8,096 nt of DNA, taken from NCBI GenBank assembly GCA_946479125.1, contig CAMLET010000126.1:1-8096 (forward strand), in the 5' to 3' direction. Each line of letters starts with the position of its first letter. The stretch's first letter is position 1. A program made the translations under genes and the position numbers. The notes under the pieces are model-generated. The model made no database searches. It saw only the letters and a program-made list of their open reading frames with translations, and was not told where the DNA came from. This document shows positions 1 to 5,057 of this stretch, one piece after another. The DNA is from an uncultured Flavobacteriales bacterium. Its GTDB lineage: Bacteria > Bacteroidota > Bacteroidia > Flavobacteriales > Crocinitomicaceae.

Positions 1-580
1 TTCCCTGAATCCGATTTTGCACAGTTTCCAAATTACCGTTCATCAGCATCAAATTCCGTACGAGTTGATAGATAAGTTCTTCGATTCAATGGAAATGGAT
101 TTGAGCACAACAGTTTATGATCATGATGACTACCAAACGTACATTTTTGGTTCGGCAGAAGTGGTCGGGCTTATGTGTTTAAAGGTATTTACCTCTAACG
201 AAAAAGAACAATACGAAAAGCTGAAACCCTATGCAATGAAATTGGGTTCGGCATTCCAAAAGATCAATTTTCTTCGTGATATAAAGAGCGATTATTATCA
301 TCTCGGTCGGGTTTACTTTCCGAATCTCGAAATTGATAAACTGGACAACGCTTCCAAGAAGTTGATCGAAAAAGATATTGTTCAGGATTTTGAAGAAGCT
401 TTGATTGGAATCAAATTACTGCCGAAAACATCCAGATTGGGAGTTTATATTGCTTATTTATACTACTTTTCATTGTTCAAAAAAATCGAGAAGCTTGATG
501 CCAAAGTGATTCTGAGTAAACGCGTTCGAATCTCGAATTTCAAAAAAATGCTTTTGGTAATGAAAGCCAAAATGAAATAA
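1..580 (+). CDS. crtB: Phytoene synthase (squalene/phytoene synthase family), 5' end outside the window
   Basis: This enzyme condenses two geranylgeranyl diphosphates head to head into phytoene, the first committed step of carotenoid synthesis, at the inner membrane. The frame is open from base 2 without a start, giving 192 visible residues; the family usually has about 270-300, so roughly the first third, with the first Asp-rich motif, is missing. Visible signatures are SFQITVHQH, LIDKFFDSMEMDL, YIFGSAEVVGLMCLKVF and the second Asp-rich motif FLRDIKSDYYHLGRVYFP (FLRD at 268-279), which binds the Mg-diphosphate. A TTG at 17 has been offered as a start, but the reading continues upstream with family-like residues (SLNPI), so it is internal. 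idi follows after 4 bases, which supports a carotenoid operon. Squalene-forming paralogues (HpnC/HpnD) share the fold, but the flavobacterial CrtB-like motifs and idi favour phytoene synthase. Confidence 0.9.
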   Translation, partial: SLNPILHSFQITVHQHQIPYELIDKFFDSMEMDLSTTVYDHDDYQTYIFGSAEVVGLMCLKVFTSNEKEQYEKLKPYAMKLGSAFQKINFLRDIKSDYYHLGRVYFPNLEIDKLDNASKKLIEKDIVQDFEEALIGIKLLPKTSRLGVYIAYLYYFSLFKKIEKLDAKVILSKRVRISNFKKMLLVMKAKMK

Positions 581-584
581 AATT

Positions 585-1103
585 ATGCAGGAGCAATTTT
601 GTGTTTTAGTCGACGAAAACGACAACCAAATAGGGGTTGAAGAGAAACTCCTTACGCATCAGAAAGGATTACTTCATCGTGCATTTTCGGTGTTTATTTT
701 TAACGATAAAAATGAATTGCTGCTTCAGAAAAGAGCAGATGTAAAATACCATAGCGCCGGACTTTGGACAAACACCTGCTGTTCGCATCCACAACCGAAT
801 GAATCAAATGTTGAAGCGGGCGAAAGAAGACTCTTAGAAGAAATGGGTTTCACCACTTCAGTTCAGCCCATTTTCAGTTTCATTTATAAGGCAGAATTGG
901 AGAACGATTTAACCGAACATGAGTTGGATCATGTATTGATCGGTCGTTACAACGAACTACCTGTTCCCAATCCTGACGAAGTATCAGAATGCAAATTTAT
1001 ATCACTGGAAGATCTGAAAGCTGATTTGGCTGAAAATCCTGAAAACTATACTGTTTGGTTGAAGATTATTCTCGATAATCATTTCGAACAATTTCACCCT
1101 TAG
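585..1103 (+). CDS. idi: Isopentenyl-diphosphate delta-isomerase, type 1 (Nudix fold)
   Basis: It interconverts isopentenyl diphosphate and dimethylallyl diphosphate in the cytoplasm, supplying the allylic primer for the prenyl diphosphates used by CrtB. The 172 residues are close to the E. coli enzyme (182). Residues that match the known active site are H25 and H31 (metal), C66 within TNTCCSHP (catalytic acid/base), H68 (metal), E111 and E113 in the LTEHELDHV segment (metal, with E113 equivalent to the catalytic glutamate) and W158. The Nudix-type helix is at ERRLLEEMGF (80-89). The ATG at 585 lies 4 bases after the crtB stop, so expression is probably translationally coupled; the leader is A-rich with no clear Shine-Dalgarno site. 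The unrelated type 2 flavoprotein isomerase is excluded by these motifs. It is a complete, ordinary member of the family. Confidence 0.96.
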   Translation: MQEQFCVLVDENDNQIGVEEKLLTHQKGLLHRAFSVFIFNDKNELLLQKRADVKYHSAGLWTNTCCSHPQPNESNVEAGERRLLEEMGFTTSVQPIFSFIYKAELENDLTEHELDHVLIGRYNELPVPNPDEVSECKFISLEDLKADLAENPENYTVWLKIILDNHFEQFHP

Positions 1104-1137
1104 AGATTTGAATTTTTAAAATCACCCACTGATGCAC

Positions 1138-1171
1138 AGAGAAAGCTCATCTACCGGACTCGCTTTTTTTT
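1138..1171 (+). terminator. Weak hairpin with a T run after idi, possible terminator
   Basis: Bases 1138-1146 can pair with 1162-1170 (AAAGC with GCTTT, extended by A-T and G-T pairs) around a 15-base loop, and the 3' arm merges into eight T residues at 1164-1171. It lies 35 bases after the idi stop, a sensible place to end the crtB-idi transcript. The stem is AT-rich with wobble pairs and the T run is part of the stem, so this is only a candidate. Confidence 0.3.
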
Positions 1172-1201
1172 GTAAGAAAGTGTAAACAATCATGGTGACT
1201 A

Positions 1202-1222
1202 AAGGCGACTGGTAAGCGCCTT
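1202..1222. other. Small perfect hairpin (6-base stem)
   Basis: AAGGCG at 1202-1207 pairs with CGCCTT at 1217-1222 across a 9-base loop. It sits inside the larger inverted repeat. No T run follows on either strand, so it is not a good intrinsic terminator by itself; it may be the inner stem of a folded repeat element. Confidence 0.4.
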
Positions 1223-1274
1223 CAATATCTGCGCATCTGTGGGAAATTCATGTCTAATTTTTGGTTTGGAATCA

Positions 1275-1300
1275 TTGAACAATAACTTTAGCTATTTTTG
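1275..1300 (+). promoter_or_regulatory. Candidate Bacteroidota-type promoter for the membrane protein-photolyase pair
   Basis: TATTTTTG at 1293-1300 fits the Bacteroidota -7 consensus TAnnTTTG, 17 bases before the ATG at 1318, which would leave a leader of about 10 bases. For the upstream TTG box there is one at 1275-1277 (15 bases away) and one at 1266-1268 (24 bases away); the usual spacing lies between these, so the -33 part is imperfect. The position right before the first gene of the pair supports the call. Confidence 0.5.
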
Positions 1301-1317
1301 AGAAGCATAAGATAAAT

Positions 1318-1638
1318 ATGAGAGCTCTATCAGCAACTGGATTTTTTATTAGTGTTTGTGGTTTACTCCTGGTTTGCTACAATCAGTTCGGTGTTGTGCC
1401 TTATCTTCATTATTTGGATAATAATCCGGAATTGAAGGTGGATGAATTTCTCATTAATCAGCGTGAAACCTATCAGAATACACTTACGCTTATCAGCACA
1501 ATTAGCTTGATTGTTGGTGTTTTCTCCGTTTTATTTTGTTCTGTGGTTTATCTAAGAAAAAGAACAAGAATGACGCTGCTTGGAACCATTATAGGGTTTG
1601 TTACAGCAACTATGGCCATTATCCATTCGTGGTTTTAA
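1318..1638 (+). CDS. Hypothetical small membrane protein with three predicted transmembrane segments
   Basis: I do not recognise this 106-residue protein. Three hydrophobic stretches are visible at about residues 5-27, 56-79 and 85-104. The basic cluster RKRTR (80-84) between the second and third would face the cytoplasm by the positive-inside rule, placing the N-terminus inside, the polar loop 28-55 (rich in N, D, E, Q) in the periplasm and the C-terminus outside. There are three cysteines (14, 20, 74), all in or at membrane segments, and no known catalytic motif. The ATG at 1318 is the only sensible start and follows a promoter-like box. The photolyase ATG is 6 bases after its stop, so the two genes are very probably one transcript. 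Whether it acts with photolyase or is just a passenger cannot be told. It is likely a real gene because of its coherent topology and tight spacing. Confidence 0.8.
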   Translation: MRALSATGFFISVCGLLLVCYNQFGVVPYLHYLDNNPELKVDEFLINQRETYQNTLTLISTISLIVGVFSVLFCSVVYLRKRTRMTLLGTIIGFVTATMAIIHSWF

Positions 1639-1644
1639 AAACTC

Positions 1645-2943
1645 ATGGAAACAGCAATCTTTTGGCATCGCCGGGATTTACGTTTAAGCGATAATGCAGG
1701 TTTGTATAAAGCGCTTAAAAGTGGAAAACAAGTTCAGCCCATTTTTATTTTCGATACTACAATTCTCAAGTTCTTACCAAAAAATGATCAGAGAGTTCGG
1801 TTTATTCATGAGTGGATTCTGAAACTGAAAGCTGAATACAGAAAATTTGATTGTGATTTATTAGTGAAAGTGGGCGATCCTGTGGATATCATTCCGGAAC
1901 TGGTAAAAGAACTGGATGCGAAAGCCGTTTTTACCAATCGCGATTACGAACCAGCTGCGATTGCACGAGATAAAAAAGTAGGTGAGGAGCTTTCGAAACT
2001 GAACTGCGAATTTATTGGTGCGAAAGATCAGGTAATTTTTGAAAAGAGTGAAATTGTAAAGGCTGATTTGCTGCCTTACACGGTTTATACACCTTATTCA
2101 AAACGTTGGAAAGAGAGGCTGAATGATTTTTATCTGAAAGCCTATCCGGTTGAAAAGTACGTTACCAATTTACTGCAAACAGAATCTAGAGAAATTCCAA
2201 CTTTAGAAGAACTCGGATTTACAAATGAAGAAATTCACAAGTTTCCATCTGAAAGTATTCCAGAGAAAATCATTTCTACTTACCACGATACGCGTGATTT
2301 GCCCTATTTACTTGGAACTTCAAGACTAAGTGTTCATCTCCGTTTCGGAACCATTTCCATTCGTGCTTTGGCAAAAGTGGCTTTAGCTAAAAATGAGAAA
2401 TACCTCAACGAATTGATCTGGCGCGATTTCTACCAAATGATCTTGTTTCAGTTTCCTTACATCTTAAACGGTGCTTTCAAAAAGAACTACGACAAGATTG
2501 CATGGGAATTTGACGAAACACAATGGAAAGCATGGTGCGAAGGAAAAACAGGTTATCCAATGGTCGACGCTGGAATGCGGGAACTAAACGAAACGGGTTT
2601 CATGCATAACCGGGTTCGAATGGTGGTTGCCAGTTTCTTAACCAAACATTTACTCCACGACTGGCGTCTGGGGGAAAGGTATTTTGCGGAAAAACTCCTT
2701 GATTTTGATTTGGCGAGTAACATTGGTGGCTGGCAGTGGGCAATGGGTGGTGGAAATGATGCGGCGCCATATTTCCGGGTTTTCAATCCAACCAGTCAAC
2801 AACAGAAGTTTGACCCGAAGTTTGAATACATTAAGCGCTGGGTTCCTGAGTTTGGAACAGATAAGTATCCCGAACCGATTGTGGAACATACGTTTGCACG
2901 AAATCGGGTTTTGGAGCGGTATAAAAAAGCATTGAACGCTTAG
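1645..2943 (+). CDS. phrB: Deoxyribodipyrimidine photolyase, class I CPD type
   Basis: This cytoplasmic flavoprotein repairs cyclobutane pyrimidine dimers using blue or near-UV light absorbed by FADH- and an antenna cofactor. The 432 residues begin with the photolyase alpha/beta domain (IFWHRRDLRLSDNAGL, about 1-130), followed by the FAD-binding helical domain. Clear motifs are GTSRLSVHLRFG (224-235), ELIWRDFYQ (256-264), EGKTGYPMVDAGMREL (299-314), FMHNRVRM (319-326) and NIGGWQWA with NDAAPYFRVFNP (359-382). The electron-transfer triad of E. coli W306/W359/W382 maps to W287, W340 and W363 with matching spacings. E102 in NRDYE is placed like the antenna-region glutamate of folate-binding enzymes, but the antenna type is uncertain. 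E. coli W338 corresponds to F319 here. The GGWQWA and NDAAPYFR motifs argue against cryptochrome-DASH. It lies 6 bases behind the small membrane protein and is followed by a terminator-like hairpin. Confidence 0.95.
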   Translation: METAIFWHRRDLRLSDNAGLYKALKSGKQVQPIFIFDTTILKFLPKNDQRVRFIHEWILKLKAEYRKFDCDLLVKVGDPVDIIPELVKELDAKAVFTNRDYEPAAIARDKKVGEELSKLNCEFIGAKDQVIFEKSEIVKADLLPYTVYTPYSKRWKERLNDFYLKAYPVEKYVTNLLQTESREIPTLEELGFTNEEIHKFPSESIPEKIISTYHDTRDLPYLLGTSRLSVHLRFGTISIRALAKVALAKNEKYLNELIWRDFYQMILFQFPYILNGAFKKNYDKIAWEFDETQWKAWCEGKTGYPMVDAGMRELNETGFMHNRVRMVVASFLTKHLLHDWRLGERYFAEKLLDFDLASNIGGWQWAMGGGNDAAPYFRVFNPTSQQQKFDPKFEYIKRWVPEFGTDKYPEPIVEHTFARNRVLERYKKALNA

Positions 2944-2962
2944 TCAGCTTTCGATACTCTCC

Positions 2963-2978
2963 TCCGCCTTGGGGCGGA
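2963..2978. other. GC-rich perfect hairpin after the photolyase gene
   Basis: TCCGCC at 2963-2968 pairs perfectly with GGCGGA at 2973-2978 around the tetraloop TTGG. It starts 20 bases after the photolyase stop. No T run follows, so it could act as a 3'-end stabilising structure or be part of a dispersed intergenic repeat; the flanks (CGATACTC before, GATACGAACTC after) are partly symmetrical. Confidence 0.5.
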
Positions 2979-3023
2979 TACGAACTCAATCTGACAGTGT
3001 TTCATAATGTCATTTATGCGTTT

Positions 3024-3050
3024 GCTCGTCCGTTAGGCGAGCTTGTTTTT
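3024..3050 (+). terminator. Likely intrinsic terminator for the membrane protein-photolyase transcript
   Basis: GCTCG at 3024-3028 pairs with CGAGC at 3038-3042, extended inward by a G-T and a C-G pair, and is followed directly by TTGTTTTT (3043-3050). This is the arrangement expected of a Rho-independent terminator on the plus strand. It lies about 80 bases after the photolyase stop and before the convergent DUF2480 gene. On the minus strand no T tract follows, so it serves only the plus-strand genes. Confidence 0.55.
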
Positions 3051-3091
3051 GCGTCTTTGCGGGAAGTTTAGCAATCGCTAGTCGGAAGTGG

Positions 3092-3604
3092 TTAAGCCTT
3101 TGGCTTCTTGTAGATCGGAACGGTAGAACAGGGCTCGCCGAACATGATCGAAGAACAAACGGTCTGAACTCTGGAAAAGAAAGTCATCATTGCGTTAGAA
3201 GCATCTGGTAAATCACTGCAGCCTTTCACAATCAGTTTTCCATCTTCAAATTGCTTCAAATCCAATTCGTGAATAGCTTGAATCAACGCAGCTTGTTTTG
3301 CGTCGTCTTTATTTCCTGCAACGGCCAATTTGGCAATAGGAGATAAATAAGTGTTTACTAGCAAAAATGCCCATGATGGAAGAATAGCATCTGAAGAACA
3401 AAAAAGGTAAACCACTTTGTTTTGGTACTGCGACCAATCGTGTTCTTTCAGGTTTGCTCTGAATTCCTTTTCACGAAGAACCAATCCTTCCCATAAAAAA
3501 GGTGCAAAATCAAAAGCAACAATGTCGTTTTGTTTTGGTAAATAGTCCAATAAATCTACCTGGATAAGTCCGGAATTGGCAACTTTATTTACGATTTCTT
3601 CCAT
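3092..3604 (-). CDS. DUF2480 family protein, function unknown
   Basis: The 170-residue protein matches, from family memory, the DUF2480 group of Bacteroidota: start MEEIVNKVANSGLI, central LREKEFR (43-49) and HDWSQYQNK (55-63), CSSDAILPSWAF (69-80), KGCSD (127-131) and the C-terminal FGEPCSTVPIYKK (155-167). No signal peptide or membrane segment is present, so it is probably cytoplasmic. Four cysteines are present (69, 129, 150, 159); those at 69, 129 and 159 sit in the most family-like motifs and could bind metal or do redox work, but this is inference. The ATG at 3602-3604 is the natural start. The gene follows the amidohydrolase-like gene on the same strand after 158 bases, so it probably has its own promoter, and it converges on the photolyase gene. 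No enzymatic role is established for the family as far as I know. Confidence 0.88.
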   Translation of the reverse strand: MEEIVNKVANSGLIQVDLLDYLPKQNDIVAFDFAPFLWEGLVLREKEFRANLKEHDWSQYQNKVVYLFCSSDAILPSWAFLLVNTYLSPIAKLAVAGNKDDAKQAALIQAIHELDLKQFEDGKLIVKGCSDLPDASNAMMTFFSRVQTVCSSIMFGEPCSTVPIYKKPKA

Positions 3605-3608
3605 GATG

Positions 3609-3616
3609 TAAAGTTA
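3609..3616 (-). promoter_or_regulatory. Possible -7 box of the DUF2480 gene
   Basis: Read on the minus strand these bases are TAACTTTA, one mismatch from the Bacteroidota -7 consensus TAnnTTTG, ending 4 bases before the ATG. Transcription would begin about at the start codon, giving a leaderless or nearly leaderless mRNA. No good TTG box is seen at the expected upstream distance, so support is weak. Confidence 0.3.
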
Positions 3617-3629
3617 GTGATTCCTCTTC

Positions 3630-3705
3630 CTTTGCGCTCTCTTTTCTTTGCGTTTATTTAAGTCATTTTCACAAAAGATTTTCGCTAAGAAAGAAGAACG
3701 TAAAG
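3630..3705. repeat. Imperfect inverted repeat with 23-base arms between two minus-strand genes
   Basis: The left arm at 3630-3652, starting CTTTGCG, and the reverse complement of the right arm at 3683-3705, starting CTTTACG, agree at 18 of 23 positions; the arms are separated by 30 AT-rich bases. The arm contains the word CTTTGCG twice, and the same word recurs at 3055-3061 on the other side of the DUF2480 gene. Words of this kind are, in my recollection, common in intergenic palindromes of Bacteroidota. No T tract follows on either strand, so a plain intrinsic terminator is unlikely, although the fold could protect the 3' end of the amidohydrolase mRNA. Confidence 0.5.
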
Positions 3706-3762
3706 CTGATCGTGAGTCAATTCGAGTTATTCCGACCTTTAGCGTTGGGATTATATCGAGAA

Positions 3763-5055
3763 TTACTTCAACCCATACTTTGTCTTATACTTCTCGTAAA
3801 GCGCGTTTTGGAAATTCGTCACAGGAACAAAAGCTCCGTTCACCAAAATCAACGTTACGTTATTCGATTTCATGTCCAAAGCTGAACCTTGAGAAACAAA
3901 TAAGGTTGCTTTCTTTCCTTCCTGAATGGTTCCGTAAAGTTTGTCGATTCCTAAAATCTTACAAGCGTTGATCGTGATTGCCTGAATCGCTTGTTCTTCG
4001 GTTAATCCGTAACCCATTGCTGTTCCAGCCAGGAAAGGAAGATTACGAGCATTCATGGCTTCCATGTCGCCTTCGTTTTGCAGACAGAACAAAATTCCTG
4101 CGTCCTGCAAAATGCTCGGTAAACGGTAAACCAAATCCACATCATTGTCTTCACCGTCAGGCAAACTGTGCAAGCGTGGCAGCATCACTGGAATGTTTCT
4201 TTGCTTCAATTTGTCTGTCATCATGTAGCTGTCGTAACCACCAACAATTACTGCATGCTTTATTTCGAAATGATCAATGAAATCCAGTGCGTCGTGTAAC
4301 TGTTGCAGCTCATTCGCATGAATGTAAACGCGCTTTTCACCTTTGAAACATTCTTTCATTGCTTCGTAGCGTAAGTCTGAAGTTAGATCACCTTTGGAAT
4401 ATGCCAACGCCAATTCAAAATACTCGTAGATCTCACGTTTTTGTTCGCCGTACTTTTCGTTTCTGGTTTTTGGTTGTGGTTCAGCCCACCAGCCACCACC
4501 TTGTAAGCTTTCCGGCCAATTCAGATGAATTCCATCGTTTGCAGCAAGCGTTCCGTCTTCCCAGTTCCAGCAACTATTTACCATTACTGCTGAAGTTCCT
4601 GAAATGATTCCGCCGCGAGGTGTTGATTGTGTAATCAGAATTCCGTTGGTACGAACCGTTTCTAAAATTTGAGATTCACAGTTGTAAGCGATTTGAGCTC
4701 GTACGTTACTATTGAAATCTCCGGTTTCGTTGAAGTCGCGGGTTGCACGAACGGCATCGATTTCAGTTAAACCTAAAGTTGTATTCGGAGCGACAAATCC
4801 GGCGTAAAGGTGTTGACCATTCATATCAATGATCGTATCCCAATCGCTCTTTTCGTAACTGTATGCCAAAGCATTTTTCACCAAAATGATCTTATCGCCT
4901 TCAATTCCTACAACTCCTTTTTCAAAGATGCTTCCGTCTCCAACGTGAACCGTTGGATTTTCAATCAGGATTCGTTTTGGCTTTGTTTGAGCAAACGCAG
5001 TAGTTGCAGATAAAAACAAAGTAGCCAGCGCTATGTATGTGTTTCTTGTTCTCAT
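3763..5055 (-). CDS. Secreted amidohydrolase-like protein lacking most metal ligands (probable pseudoenzyme)
   Basis: The 430-residue protein opens with a signal peptide (MRTRNTYIALATLFLSATTA, cleavage probable after AFA22), so it should act in the periplasm. The remainder follows the imidazolonepropionase-like amidohydrolase fold: an N-terminal beta segment (29-85), GGIISGTSAVM (148-158), VYIHAN (243-248) and the C-terminal motif ACKILGIDKLYGTIQEGKKATLFV. The canonical HxH after the first strand is replaced by N91-T-T93, the later histidine by Val or Gly in AVIVGGYDSY, and the catalytic aspartate by E328/G329; only H246 seems kept. It probably cannot hold the usual metal centre. Its ATG lies 2 bases after the stop of the larger amidohydrolase gene, so the pair is translationally coupled and may form a complex. 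A different chemistry or a purely structural role is possible. The substrate is unknown. Confidence 0.85.
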   Translation of the reverse strand: MRTRNTYIALATLFLSATTAFAQTKPKRILIENPTVHVGDGSIFEKGVVGIEGDKIILVKNALAYSYEKSDWDTIIDMNGQHLYAGFVAPNTTLGLTEIDAVRATRDFNETGDFNSNVRAQIAYNCESQILETVRTNGILITQSTPRGGIISGTSAVMVNSCWNWEDGTLAANDGIHLNWPESLQGGGWWAEPQPKTRNEKYGEQKREIYEYFELALAYSKGDLTSDLRYEAMKECFKGEKRVYIHANELQQLHDALDFIDHFEIKHAVIVGGYDSYMMTDKLKQRNIPVMLPRLHSLPDGEDNDVDLVYRLPSILQDAGILFCLQNEGDMEAMNARNLPFLAGTAMGYGLTEEQAIQAITINACKILGIDKLYGTIQEGKKATLFVSQGSALDMKSNNVTLILVNGAFVPVTNFQNALYEKYKTKYGLK

Positions 5056-5057
5056 GA

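Larger units (their letters stand above)
1124..1244. repeat. Imperfect inverted repeat with 17-base arms in the idi downstream gap
   Basis: The left arm at 1124-1140 (ACCCACTGATGCACAGA) and the reverse complement of the right arm at 1228-1244 (TCCCACAGATGCGCAGA) agree at 14 of 17 positions. The arms enclose about 87 bases that hold the T run and a second small hairpin (1202-1222). The arm resembles the CCACAGAT...CAGAT-like words I associate with dispersed intergenic repeats of Bacteroidota, but that is recollection and not a search. No target-site duplication is visible and there is no ORF inside. Confidence 0.5.

Noticed and set aside
17..580. TTG at 17 as the start of a 187-residue protein
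   Set aside because: The frame is open to the left edge and the residues before it fit phytoene synthase, so the gene is cut by the window, not short.
1124..1244. MITE or insertion-sequence remnant
   Set aside because: The arms are imperfect, no flanking target duplication is visible and there is no transposase fragment nearby.
1104..1317. tRNA or other known RNA gene in the largest intergenic gap
   Set aside because: No cloverleaf, T-loop motif or riboswitch core was found; only hairpins and a promoter-like box.
2553..2935. Three ORFs of 77-83 codons on both strands in this stretch
   Set aside because: They lie wholly within the photolyase coding sequence, and their translations show no family motif.
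1645..2943. Cryptochrome-DASH identity for the photolyase
   Set aside because: The GGWQWA and NDAAPYFRVFNP motifs and the GYP-VDA-MREL block are those of class I CPD photolyases; the DASH-type GNW and DPR signatures are absent.
3648..4607. Plus-strand ORFs of 82-107 codons
   Set aside because: They run antisense to the amidohydrolase-like gene, with low-complexity, Ser/Arg-rich translations and no motif; the first merely begins in the inverted repeat.
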